This document shows positions 31,918 to 40,121 of a stretch of DNA of 64,000 nucleotides, piece by piece. The notes beneath the pieces are model-generated. The model ran no database searches. It had not been told where the DNA came from and worked only from the letters and a program-made list of their open reading frames with translations. Position 1 is the first letter of the stretch, and each line of letters begins with the position of its first letter. Both the position numbers and the translations under genes were made by a program. This DNA is from Planctomycetota bacterium (lineage in GTDB: Bacteria > Planctomycetota > MHYJ01 > JACQXL01 > JACQZI01): NCBI GenBank assembly GCA_016207825.1, contig JACQZI010000010.1, positions 171,689 to 235,688 on the forward strand. The letters are read 5' to 3'.

Positions 31918-33042
31918 ATGAATACAGATAAACACAGTTTACTCAGAATAATAGACGTGAATGCTAATAGGTGCCGTGAGGCAACCCGCGTACTTGAGGA
32001 TTATACAAGATTTGTCTTGGATAACGAACAGTTTTCAACCCAACTACGCGATATCCGGCATAAACTGACTGAATGCCTAAAACCTCTCGGCAATCTGGCG
32101 TCGGCACGTAATGTCCAAGACGATATCGGACGCGAGAATATCTCAAATACCTCTACCACAGCCGGAGTCGTAATTGCTAATTTTAAGAGACTCCAGGAAT
32201 CATTAAGAAGCCTGGCTGAATATACTAAAACCATTAAGCCATCTCATTTCTATCAAAAGGGACTCCCTATCAATCCCGATTGTATCGGGAAACAAATTAG
32301 AACGAGGCAGATTACAATAGGGATAGAAAAACTCCGGTTTAATGCTTATGAACTGGAACAGCAAATTACATTCCATCTCTTCCCGAATAAGGCATTCCAA
32401 AATGTCCGGTTGTATGTCCTGGTCTCAACCGATTTAATCCATAAGCCCATCATAGAAATTGCCAGGGACGTCATCCGCGGCGGAGCAGACGCCCTACAGC
32501 TAAGGGAAAAATCCATGCCGGATAATGTACTGCTCGATATGGCGCTTAATATAAGAAAACTGACTATGGCTCATAAGGTATTATTTATCGTGAATGACCG
32601 GGTGGATATCGCGCATCTGGCCAATGCGGACGGAGTGCATTTGGGCGATAGCGATATCCCGATTAGGCAGGCGAGGAAGATATTAGGGCCGGATAAAATT
32701 ATCGGAGCAACCAGCCATAATATTAAAGAAGCACTGGAAGCGCAAAATGAAGGCGCGGATTATATCTCGGTTGGGCCGATGTTCCCATCCCCCACCAAGC
32801 CGCACCTAAAGGCGGAAGGGCTGAAATATATCAAGGAAACCGCTCAGAAAATAAAGATTCCTTATGTCGCCATCGGGGGGATAAACAAAACCAATTTACC
32901 TTCGTTACTAAAACAGCATAAAAAACTGTTTAAATATCCGCTGAAGGCGGCGGTTTCTTCGGCTATTCTTGGAAAATCCAATCCGGCGGCGGAAACAAAG
33001 TTTATAAAAAAAGCATTAGCCTCAAAGACGCCAAGACACTAA
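31918..33042 (+). CDS. thiE: ThiD2-ThiE fusion, thiamine phosphate synthase
   Basis: A 374-residue fusion. Residues 1-125 match a ThiD2 domain (LLRIIDVNANRCREATRVLEDY), a proposed HMP-phosphate kinase replacement. Residues about 165-374 are thiamine phosphate synthase (LYVLVSTDLIHKP, ADALQLREKSMPD, FIVNDRVDIAHLANADGVHLG, ISVGPMFPSPTKPH), which joins the pyrimidine and thiazole halves of thiamine. About 20 residues (around 115-135, YQKGLPINPDCIGKQ) are an in-frame insertion of the dispersed palindromic repeat, in the linker between domains. A TATAAA lies 7 nt before the ATG, without a clear -35. No TPP riboswitch seen. Confidence 0.92.
   Translation: MNTDKHSLLRIIDVNANRCREATRVLEDYTRFVLDNEQFSTQLRDIRHKLTECLKPLGNLASARNVQDDIGRENISNTSTTAGVVIANFKRLQESLRSLAEYTKTIKPSHFYQKGLPINPDCIGKQIRTRQITIGIEKLRFNAYELEQQITFHLFPNKAFQNVRLYVLVSTDLIHKPIIEIARDVIRGGADALQLREKSMPDNVLLDMALNIRKLTMAHKVLFIVNDRVDIAHLANADGVHLGDSDIPIRQARKILGPDKIIGATSHNIKEALEAQNEGADYISVGPMFPSPTKPHLKAEGLKYIKETAQKIKIPYVAIGGINKTNLPSLLKQHKKLFKYPLKAAVSSAILGKSNPAAETKFIKKALASKTPRH
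32258..32294 (+). repeat. Dispersed palindromic element inside the thiE frame
   Basis: AAGGGACTCCCTAT followed by CCCGATTGTATCGGG, the same blocks as the copies at 29826 and 62711. It is in frame and encodes GLPINPDCIGK, in the linker region between the ThiD2 and ThiE domains, so it can be tolerated. Confidence 0.7.
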
Positions 33043-33173
33043 AAAACAGCTTGGTAATTTTCCGGCTTAGTGCCTTAGAGTCTTGGTGGCAAAAATCACA
33101 AAGTTTTCTTGCATTATACAGGTTTTTATTATAGTTTGAATATGTCATTATAAAAATGAAAGGAGGTGATAAC

Positions 33174-33350
33174 ATGGGAGACCTGTATGTTGTCCAATCA
33201 AAGGTAAAGGAATTCATCAAGAAAAAAGGTTGCAACACCAGCGCTGACGCGGTAAAGATGCTCAGCAAAACCATCGAAGAACACCTGGTCAAGGCAGTCA
33301 CCAGGGCAAAGGCAAACAGGAGGAAAACCGTAAAGCCGTCAGACCTTTAA
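33174..33350 (+). CDS. Small bacterial histone-fold protein
   Basis: A 58-residue protein; ATG 33174 is preceded by a perfect AAAGGAGGTGAT. The sequence YVVQSKVKEFIKKKG, then TSADAVKMLSKTIEEHLVKA and RAKANRRKTVKPSDL, follows the order helix 1, long helix 2, short helix 3 with the R-x-T-V pair. This resembles the single-domain bacterial histones such as Bdellovibrio Bd0055. It is basic and very strongly translated by its initiation signal, as expected for a nucleoid protein. DNA binding is inferred from the fold. A structured RNA segment follows the stop codon. Homology to archaeal histones is by general pattern and not verified by alignment. Confidence 0.8.
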   Translation: MGDLYVVQSKVKEFIKKKGCNTSADAVKMLSKTIEEHLVKAVTRAKANRRKTVKPSDL

Positions 33351-33440
33351 ACTAGGGATATCATGAGCGATACCCGTCCCCGATAGCCATCGGGAGAACG
33401 TGGATAAACCAGGAATCTAAACGCAACCTTAAGTGAACTG

Positions 33441-33516
33441 AATCCGGGGGCATGATGTTCACCCCGCACCTTATGTGGTGCGTGGGTAAAAGCTCATCGT
33501 GTCTCCGGATTTTTAT
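33441..33516 (+). terminator. Long structured hairpin after the histone gene (terminator or small RNA)
   Basis: Nested pairing: AATCCGG (33441) with CCGGATT (33505), CATGATG with CATCGTG (one G-U), ACCC with GGGT, and CGCACC with GGTGCG around a TTATGT loop. It ends in a T-rich stretch (TTTTTATT). The stem is far longer than a usual terminator. A structured 3' UTR or a small RNA is equally possible; I matched no known RNA family. Confidence 0.5.
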
Positions 33517-34005
33517 TAACAGGGAATGTAGTGTAACTGTTATATTTATAAGCATATAATTTTATTATACTAAATTAAAATTTTATTCCAAACCACATAC
33601 TAAGACAAGGAAAATGGAGCAGGCGGTTCCACACCCGTTGAGCCAAATGCTTATCCGCCCCCATCTCTCCGTATTATCGTTCGGGACAGATTAGCAGGAC
33701 TTATCCGGAGCGGCCCAATTATTTACTATTTTCACCACCCACCTATCGGGATGTATACTATTGGCGCGGGAGATGTAGATTATAGGTGGGGCGCCGGATA
33801 AGAGCGTATTTCATAACACTCCGGCTTTGTCACCCTGAGTAAAGCGGAGGGTCTCGTTTGGCTTATAATGAGATTCTTTCCGCCTGACCCCGAAGACATT
33901 CGGGGCTTGGCGGGCGCGGAGTTTACTCTGAAGCATTGGAGATGCTTCGCTCAGCATGACAACTGTTGAAGGGCTCAGAATGACCTCGCTCCACTTCGTT
34001 TTCCG

Positions 34006-34110
34006 CCAATCCGCCTCAGGCGGACTGGCATGGCGGGACACCCGATTAACCCCGCTCCGCTGCGCTTCGGGGTCACTCCGAATAATCGGGAGTCCCGGTA
34101 TGGGTGTAGG
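34006..34110 (+). repeat. Nested copy of the dispersed palindromic element
   Basis: GCTCCACTTCG, then an inserted segment with CGCCTCAGGCGGACTGG, then CGGGACACCCGAT, then a second insertion (CCCCGCTCCGCTGCG...CGGGGTCACTCCGA), then AATCGGGAGTCCCGGTATGGG. Compared with 62711-62771, two palindromic blocks have been inserted within one element, showing that such units insert into each other. Confidence 0.6.
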
Positions 34111-34314
34111 GAGCCCCATACCGAAGGTATGGGGCAGTTAGTTAGGTTATAAAATGCGCTATAGGATTACCAGCCCAGATTCTTTCAAGGCTGATTTCAA
34201 ACGGATATCTATATCCCGCACAAGATGCGAAACATACCAAGAATCCAATTATCCCCACCAAGGGTTCTGGGCAAGAAAGATGTCAAAAGTTAGCTCATAA
34301 ACCGCCAATTTCTC

Positions 34315-34408
34315 ACGCAAAGTTGCAGTCCACAGCAACTTTATTTGACTTCTCAAAAAACAGACAGCAACTTTAATTCCATTAAAGTTGCACTACAGGG
34401 CAACTTTA
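34315..34408. repeat. Cluster of GCAACTTTA inverted repeats
   Basis: The motif GCAACTTTA or its complement occurs at 34335, 34367, 34383 (complement) and 34400, with a further complementary CAAAGTTGC at 34318. The central pair GCAACTTTAAT-tcc-ATTAAAGTTGC is a perfect 11-bp palindrome. It could bind a protein or form a hairpin; no gene is near. Confidence 0.6.
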
Positions 34409-34607
34409 TGTTGGATTTTGGCAGATTGGGCAAGCAATATCTCTAAATAAAGCCATATTTGCCGCCTGAGGATGACTTGCCTCCGGAGAGGACATTGGAA
34501 CCCTATGCCTAACTCCTTATAAATAACACTGTTGGGACAAGTGAGCAGAAGTGAGCAAGTAGGGGTAGGGTACCCCCTATACTACCCTGCCCTACTGCAA
34601 CATCTCC

Positions 34608-34880
34608 CCTAAGATAGGAACAGCACTGAGGTAAGGCGGAATCCGTTCTCTGGTATGACAGAATCCATGTAGAGGTATGGCAGAAACCGTACTTAGGTAG
34701 GACAGGAACAGCCCGCCTGACCGGACGGGCAGGTATTCCGGTAGGCAGGAACCCATATCCCGGTAGATTGGAATCCGCACTCCGGTAAAGCGGAACTACG
34801 ACTCCGGTAGGGTGGAACTACTACCCCGGTAAGATGGAATCACTACTTAGGGCAGGCGGAAACCATTATCGGGTTAGATA
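34608..34880. repeat. Tandem array of 12 units, exact 22-nt period (array 2)
   Basis: GGTA occurs at 34630, 34652, 34674, 34696, 34740, 34762, 34784, 34806 and 34828, in phase at 22 nt, with decayed matches at 34718, 34850 and 34872. Typical units contain GGTARGRYGGAATCC and then a variable region. One unit pair (34696-34739) carries a GCCCGCCTG...CGGGC palindrome without breaking the 22-nt phase. The sequence differs from array 1, but the period is the same. Confidence 0.85.
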
Positions 34881-34961
34881 GAGAATATGCAGGTCAATTA
34901 TTTTTATGGGTGGTATGACGTCCTCTGAATTAGAATTAATATCTGTTATTATTCCACTCTT

Positions 34962-35171
34962 TTGTTGCATTATATTAAACTAACCAAGAAACAGATTAAA
35001 GAATTAGATGATTTCTTAAAGATTAAGCGCCTGCCTTTGGCTCCTGATGAAAAAAGGATAAGAACGCGAGGGCAGGCAGTTTGCTATTCTGCTGAAGGCT
35101 GGCCGGTTAGCGATATCGCCAAAAAGCTAAATACATACGAACGCTCGGTCTGGCGCTGGCTGGAGCCCTGA
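34962..35171 (+). pseudogene. Truncated HTH/transposase-like fragment
   Basis: Codes for about 69 residues (starts TTG, no ribosome binding site). IRTRGQAVCYSAEGWPVSDI and AKKLNTYERSVWRWLEP show the HTH of IS630-like transposases, and the order resembles the protein at 21315-21761. A stop follows WLEP, before the second HTH. It is probably a dead fragment. Confidence 0.65.
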
Positions 35172-35309
35172 ATACATTCGGGACATTCGCCTTAATTCGC
35201 AATACCTGTGTTTGCGCCTGTATTCACCAACGCATTAAAATCTGGATTTTTCCCGGAATTTTTGCTATAATAAAAAGTCTTAATTATGCAACTTTGGGGG
35301 AGTAGCAAC

Positions 35310-36839
35310 ATGAAGAATATTCTATACCCGGAAAGGCTGAATGTCACCGAGGCGCTTCTGTCTGAAAACATTTCCAAAAGAGCTGATAAAACAGCCCTTT
35401 ATTTTAACGACCAACAAATAACCTACAAGAAATTAGGGGAAGACGTAAACCGTTTCGGCAACGTCCTTAAAGGCCTGGGCATAAAACCGGGTGAAAGAAT
35501 ATTACTGGTCCTTTTAGATACGCCTTATTTTTATTACGCCTTTTTGGGGAGCATCAAATACGGCACCATTCCGGTCCCGATAAATACCACCCTTAAAAAA
35601 GCCGATTACGAATTTATCATTCAGGACAGCCAAGCAACCACAATTATTACCTGGGAAAAAAGCGAGGCGGCTCAAGCCAAATCAGCTTCATTAAAACATA
35701 CTATTTTCTGCGATAAACCCTTTGACGGACTTATGGCAAAGGCGTCTCCGGAATTAAAGCCGGCTGACACATCAAAGGATGATACCGCCTTCTGGCTATA
35801 CAGCTCCGGGAGCACCGGAAAGCCAAAAGGAGTCCTCCACCGGCACCGAGACATCCTTTTCACCGCCGATACTTACGCAAAAGAAGTGTTAAAGATATCT
35901 GAAAAAGACATTATCTTTTCCGCCAGCAAGTTATTTTTTGCGTATGGGCTTGGCAATTCGCTTTCTTTCCCTTTAAGGGCAGGCGCATCGGTAATCGTCT
36001 TTTCCGAAGGACCATCACCGGAAAATGTGCTGAATATTGTAGAAAAGCTTAAGCCGACAGTATTTTTCGGGGTGCCCACCCTTTATAACTCTATGCTAAA
36101 GCGTATGAAGGGTAACCCTTTCAGTTCTGTCCGTATCTGCGCCTCAGCCGGAGAAGCCCTGCCTCCGGAGATATACAAGAAATGGGAAAAGGTCACGGGG
36201 CTGGAAGCGCTTGACGGAATCGGTTCAACCGAGGCCTTACATATTTTCATTTCTAATTTTCCGAACGGCGTAAAGGAAAATTCAACAGGGAAAACCGTGC
36301 CTGGTTACGAGGCAAAAATTATAACTACTGAAGGCAAAGAGCTCGCCGACGGAGAAACGGGGTATCTCGTTATCCGCGGGCAAAGCATCACCCCTTCTTA
36401 CTGGAACCGGCCGGATGAAAATAAAGCGAAAATAATGGCAGACGGATGGTTCAACACCGGCGATATGTATAGTAAGGAAAACGGTTACTTTTTCTGCCAG
36501 GGGCGCGGTGATGATATGCTTAAGGTCGGCGGCATTTGGGTTTCACCGGCGGAAATAGAAAATGTAATTACCTCTCATGCCGCGGTGCATGAATGCGCGG
36601 TTGTCGGACATAAAGTGGAAGGACTGGTAAAACCTTTTGCCTACGCGGTTTTAAACCAGGGATACGATAAAACCGAGGAGTTTTCCAAAAAACTCCTTGC
36701 CGAAGTGCAGGAAAAACTTCCCAAATACAAATGGCCGTGGGAAATACGGTTTGTCGATTCCCTCCCCAGGACCAGCACGGGAAAAATCCAGCGCTTTAAA
36801 TTAAGGAATAGTCAGCCGGAATATTCGGCGAGAAGCTGA
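35310..36839 (+). CDS. Benzoate-CoA ligase family acyl-CoA synthetase
   Basis: A 509-residue ANL-superfamily enzyme. The start ATG 35310 (MKNILYPERLN) has GGGGGAG 8 nt upstream; an earlier in-frame ATG has none. Motifs: LYSSGSTGKPKGVLHRH (AMP-binding, about 160), FFGVPTLYNSML, GEALPPEIYKKW, DGIGSTEALHIF, and the C-terminal LPRTSTGKIQRFKLR with the catalytic Lys. The FNTGDMYSKENGYF and DDMLKVGGIWVSP segments match the benzoate-CoA ligase group. It would make an acyl- or aryl-CoA from ATP and a carboxylic acid. The true substrate is not deducible. A TATAAT lies near 35269. Confidence 0.88.
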   Translation: MKNILYPERLNVTEALLSENISKRADKTALYFNDQQITYKKLGEDVNRFGNVLKGLGIKPGERILLVLLDTPYFYYAFLGSIKYGTIPVPINTTLKKADYEFIIQDSQATTIITWEKSEAAQAKSASLKHTIFCDKPFDGLMAKASPELKPADTSKDDTAFWLYSSGSTGKPKGVLHRHRDILFTADTYAKEVLKISEKDIIFSASKLFFAYGLGNSLSFPLRAGASVIVFSEGPSPENVLNIVEKLKPTVFFGVPTLYNSMLKRMKGNPFSSVRICASAGEALPPEIYKKWEKVTGLEALDGIGSTEALHIFISNFPNGVKENSTGKTVPGYEAKIITTEGKELADGETGYLVIRGQSITPSYWNRPDENKAKIMADGWFNTGDMYSKENGYFFCQGRGDDMLKVGGIWVSPAEIENVITSHAAVHECAVVGHKVEGLVKPFAYAVLNQGYDKTEEFSKKLLAEVQEKLPKYKWPWEIRFVDSLPRTSTGKIQRFKLRNSQPEYSARS

Positions 36840-36851
36840 AAGAAACTCCGC

Positions 36852-37223
36852 TTACGGCTTGGCTTTCTTACTTATCGCGACAAATGCCATCTGGAGGTTA
36901 TAAAGCACTTCCTTCATTGCCTGGGCTTCTTCAGGCGTGAGATTTCCTTTGGTCTTGGCTTCCAAAATCTGGATAGTATCGATAAGGTATTTCGCCTCAG
37001 GTAAATTCATTTCCTTCTGCCCGGTTGCCGGGTGCGGCACCTGCCCCAAAGCCATTAAAGCCTGTGTGGCCAGTGTGGAAATGAAATGGATAAAACTGGG
37101 CCCTTCGGGACCTTCGGCTTCTTCACCTGGGGGTTCTTTTGAAGCAGAACTTTGGGCAAATTTTTCCTTCTCAGCCCGGGCCCGCATTTTCCAGTCTTCG
37201 TCTATATGCTTTTCTTCTGACAT
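36852..37223 (-). CDS. DUF1844 family protein
   Basis: A 123-residue protein. The start is the ATG at 37223 (MSEEKHIDEDWKMRARAEKE); a longer frame to 37280 is not favoured because the promoter ends right at this ATG. An acidic, low-complexity N-terminus leads into FIHFISTLATQALMALGQVP and DTIQILEAKTKGNLTPEEA, the DUF1844 signature. The family is widespread in Planctomycetota and related phyla, with unknown function. It is transcribed divergently from the ECF sigma factor. Confidence 0.88.
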   Translation of the reverse strand: MSEEKHIDEDWKMRARAEKEKFAQSSASKEPPGEEAEGPEGPSFIHFISTLATQALMALGQVPHPATGQKEMNLPEAKYLIDTIQILEAKTKGNLTPEEAQAMKEVLYNLQMAFVAISKKAKP

Positions 37224-37230
37224 ATTATAT

Positions 37231-37261
37231 AATATATAACATCTGTTCACTAAATAGTCAA
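37231..37261 (-). promoter_or_regulatory. Promoter of the DUF1844 gene, leaderless arrangement
   Basis: Minus strand: TTGACT (37261-37256), 17-nt spacer, TATATA (37238-37233), then 9 nt to the ATG at 37223. Confidence 0.5.
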
Positions 37262-37273
37262 GTAGAAAATGAG

Positions 37274-37302
37274 TTGACATAATAACTTTTATATAATATC
37301 CT
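37274..37302 (+). promoter_or_regulatory. Promoter of the ECF sigma gene, leaderless arrangement
   Basis: TTGACA (37274-37279), 17-nt spacer, TATCCT (37297-37302), the same hexamers as the cdhD promoter. The ATG is at 37311, 8 nt later. A second ATG at 37320 is also possible. Confidence 0.55.
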
Positions 37303-37310
37303 GTTATGTC

Positions 37311-37892
37311 ATGGAAGAAATGGACCTAATCAGGCAAAGCCAGCAGAATAACCGCCAGGCTTTTAACCAGCTGGTGCTGAAACACCAGGACGTATTATAT
37401 AATACATTATACCGGATGATAGGCAATGAGGATGACGCACTGGATATCTGCCAGGAGGCATTCATCCGGGCATTTGTCAATATCAAAAGTTTCAGGGGAA
37501 ATTCATCGTTCCTGACATGGCTCTGCCAGATAGCAATCAACCAGTATTACACTCATCACCAGAAGGCCAAAAAAGAGAAAGAACGCAAGGTTGATTACCA
37601 GATAGTCCAGAAAAAACAAGTCGTCCAGGCATATTCATCCGGGCTGACCGATATGAATAACCCTTCAATAAACCCAACCCAGCCGGTTCAAGCCAAAGAA
37701 CAGGAGGAAACGGTCCAGAACGCCCTTAATTCGCTTGAGCCGGAAATGAGGAAAATTGTTGTATTAAAAGACATGGAAGATTTATCCTATACGGAAATTT
37801 CCGCAATGGTCAAAAAACCAGTTCATATCGTCCGCACACGGCTCTGCCAGGCACGCCAACAGTTACGAACTGCCCTAAAAAAATATTTATAG
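37311..37892 (+). CDS. ECF-type RNA polymerase sigma factor
   Basis: A 193-residue sigma factor of the RpoE/ECF class. Region 2 is FNQLVLKHQDVLYNTLYRMI and DALDICQEAFIRAFVNIKSF (about 18-60). Region 4 is LEPEMRKIVVLKDMEDLSYTEISAMV (residues about 143-170, ending in VRTRLCQARQQL). A long linker (about 85-140) is polar. It is the first of a run of genes with a Ser/Thr kinase and a zf-HC2 anti-sigma protein, an arrangement known from Planctomycetota where kinases control ECF factors. No ECF-type autoregulated promoter was recognised; its own promoter looks housekeeping. Confidence 0.9.
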   Translation: MEEMDLIRQSQQNNRQAFNQLVLKHQDVLYNTLYRMIGNEDDALDICQEAFIRAFVNIKSFRGNSSFLTWLCQIAINQYYTHHQKAKKEKERKVDYQIVQKKQVVQAYSSGLTDMNNPSINPTQPVQAKEQEETVQNALNSLEPEMRKIVVLKDMEDLSYTEISAMVKKPVHIVRTRLCQARQQLRTALKKYL

Positions 37893-37995
37893 AAAAACAA
37901 TTTTATTTAGCATGTTTTAAAACCGCCCCAGTCTAATATAGTGGAAAGACAAGAGAAACCGCTAAAGGGGATATTAGAATAAAAGGAGCAATGAA

Positions 37996-40116
37996 ATGAC
38001 GGCTTATCAAAATCAGGCAGATGATAATCAAAAAGGGAAAGCAAAAACGGGCACGTCTAAACTCCAGTTAACTGGAGAAACGCTCGGTAATTTCCGCATC
38101 ACAGAAGAATTAGGCAAGGGAGGGATGGGCGTTGTTTACAAGGCTTACGACCGCGCGCTTGACCGCGTGGTGGCAGTCAAGGTCTTGCCCCTCCATCTGG
38201 CAGAAGACAATGAGTTCATTAAAAGATTTATCCGCGAAGCCAGAATCGCTGCGAAGCTCGAGCATCCGAATATCGTCCAGATTTATTCGGCCGCCAAATC
38301 AGGAAACCTCTGGTACATCGCAATGCAACTTGTCAACGGCAAGCCCCTTTCAGCTTACCAGAAAACCAAAACAAAGTTTTCCATAAAGGACGCTTTGCTT
38401 ATTACGCGTGCGGTGGCAGACGCCCTTTTCACCGCCCACCGGATGGGAATCGTCCACAGGGATATCAAGCCATCCAATATCATGATAGATGAAAAGGGAC
38501 AAGTCAAAGTGATGGATTTCGGGCTGGCGCGCGCCATGGTCGCGCGCAACAAGATAACCCATACCGGGCTTTACCTTGGGACACCTGAATACAGCTCTCC
38601 GGAACAATGCGAGAGCTCTGTAGTAGATGAAAGAGCCGATATCTATTCGCTGGGAGTGGTATTATACGAATTGCTTTCGGGCAGAGTCCCCCATGTCGCC
38701 GAAACACCGCTGGCTCTCTTTAAAAAGATAGTGGAAGAACCGCCTATCCCGATTAAAATGATTAATTCCAACGTCCCCGCTTCCGTAGCCAACCTGGTAA
38801 ATAAAATGATGGAAAAAAACAAGGAAAAGCGTTACCAGTCTACAAGAAATATTATTGAGGATATTGACAGCATTCTCAAAACCGAAGCGCTGCCGGTAGC
38901 CAAAAACGTAATCAGGATAAATGATTCAGGTGACCCTAAAGCCACTCCGGCTATTCCTGTCAAGAAACACGGGAAAAGAATCATCGTAATAACCAAATCA
39001 CCCTTCCCCGTGCTATATACATTAATAGGGGTCGCTGCCGGGATATTACTGGTGTTATTTATTGCTTTCCGCAATAAACCTTCCGAACCAGATAAAACAA
39101 TTGATTCATATCATGGGAAAAATGTTCCGGCCAGCCAGCAAACGGTTGATACGGCACAAGAAGCGGAAGATATTAAAACAGTTGTCTTTGATTTCCAGAA
39201 TCTCGGTAATAACAGCGATGCGAAATGGCTGGAAATAGCAATTCCGGAAATGCTTATTGTCAATCTTAACCAGTGCCAAACGCTTAAAACCATCCCCCGC
39301 CCATCGCTTATGGAAAAGATAAAGCAGACAAAAAAGATAATAGACAGTAATTCTCTTTTCAGCCCGGAAGCCAAGTCTATTTTAAACGGGTTGAAAGCCG
39401 ACGTGGTAATAGTAGGAAAGTTTTTTATTCCCGAACCGCCTAAAATCAGGGTTACCGCAAGCATTTACCGCTATGACGGCAAAAACCAGCCCGGATTAAT
39501 ACATATTGCCGATTGTGGGAAAGACGGGGCTAATTATAATAAAGACCTGCTTAAAATCATTGATGATTTAACTGTAAAAGTAATAGACACCTTAAAGGAA
39601 AAAGGACAGCCATACCTAGTCCAGGCCAGCCGGATTTCCTTGCCCGGCTCGCCTGATACGGCAAAGTTAATGGTGGCGCAACTGGACCAGGCTAAACAGC
39701 TTAATGCTTATCTGGGAAAGAACAAAAACGAGCATCTTGATAAAACGAATATGAGAGACTACGGCAATAAGAGCATGGAACTTTCAAATGCCCCCGCAGC
39801 GCCTAAGATAAGCAAACCTGAAGAAAATAATATCATCGTTGCCGAAAAATCAATGGAAGAACCTGAACTTCAAGGATTATCCGCAGAAGGCGGTTTTGTA
39901 GAACTAACGGATGAAGAGAAAAAACCTAAGGACGAATCGGTTAAAGGCGATATCGAAACAAAGCTGGCTGAAAAAGAAAAATCAATCGACAAAACAAGCG
40001 ATATGCTTGATAACAAAAACGGGCCATCCCAGGAAGAAATAGAATTAATAAATAAATTAAAAATGCTATATAACACCATCCAGCGGATGGAACAAAAAGA
40101 TAAGGAAGCGAGGTAG
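37996..40116 (+). CDS. Membrane Ser/Thr protein kinase with periplasmic CsgG/FlgO-like domain
   Basis: A 706-residue Hanks-type kinase. The kinase domain (about 35-300) has GKGGMGVVYKAYD, VAVKVLP, HRDIKPSNIMIDE, DFGLA and GTPEYSSPEQ. A single transmembrane helix follows (PVLYTLIGVAAGILLVLFIAF, about 340-360). The C-terminal part faces the other side and has KTVVFDFQNLGNNSDAKWLE and ADVVIVGKFF, resembling FlgO/CsgG-type sensory domains, then a charged tail. AAAGGAG precedes the ATG. It is next to an ECF sigma factor and an anti-sigma factor, so it may phosphorylate one of them; that is inference. Confidence 0.92.
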   Translation: MTAYQNQADDNQKGKAKTGTSKLQLTGETLGNFRITEELGKGGMGVVYKAYDRALDRVVAVKVLPLHLAEDNEFIKRFIREARIAAKLEHPNIVQIYSAAKSGNLWYIAMQLVNGKPLSAYQKTKTKFSIKDALLITRAVADALFTAHRMGIVHRDIKPSNIMIDEKGQVKVMDFGLARAMVARNKITHTGLYLGTPEYSSPEQCESSVVDERADIYSLGVVLYELLSGRVPHVAETPLALFKKIVEEPPIPIKMINSNVPASVANLVNKMMEKNKEKRYQSTRNIIEDIDSILKTEALPVAKNVIRINDSGDPKATPAIPVKKHGKRIIVITKSPFPVLYTLIGVAAGILLVLFIAFRNKPSEPDKTIDSYHGKNVPASQQTVDTAQEAEDIKTVVFDFQNLGNNSDAKWLEIAIPEMLIVNLNQCQTLKTIPRPSLMEKIKQTKKIIDSNSLFSPEAKSILNGLKADVVIVGKFFIPEPPKIRVTASIYRYDGKNQPGLIHIADCGKDGANYNKDLLKIIDDLTVKVIDTLKEKGQPYLVQASRISLPGSPDTAKLMVAQLDQAKQLNAYLGKNKNEHLDKTNMRDYGNKSMELSNAPAAPKISKPEENNIIVAEKSMEEPELQGLSAEGGFVELTDEEKKPKDESVKGDIETKLAEKEKSIDKTSDMLDNKNGPSQEEIELINKLKMLYNTIQRMEQKDKEAR

Positions 40117-40121
40117 TGGTT

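Larger units (their letters stand above)
33517..34607. other. Intergenic repeat-rich region
   Basis: About 1.1 kb without a supported gene. It includes dispersed palindromic elements (a nested copy at 34006-34110), a GCAACTTTA inverted-repeat cluster (34315-34408) and many partial ccgaagacattcgggg-type palindromes. The reading frames crossing it are composed of repeat sequence. Confidence 0.5.

Noticed and set aside
33029-33092. Terminator or hairpin after thiE (CCAAGAC/GTCTTGG)
   Set aside because: An imperfect inverted repeat is present (GCCAAGACACTAA .. TTAGTG .. GTCTTGGTGGC), but there is no T-run and it looks like a degenerate dispersed repeat.
37930-37980. CTAATAT/ATATTAG inverted repeat upstream of the kinase gene as a regulatory site
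   Set aside because: Only 7 bp with a 35-nt gap; nothing else supports an operator, and no promoter hexamers are near.
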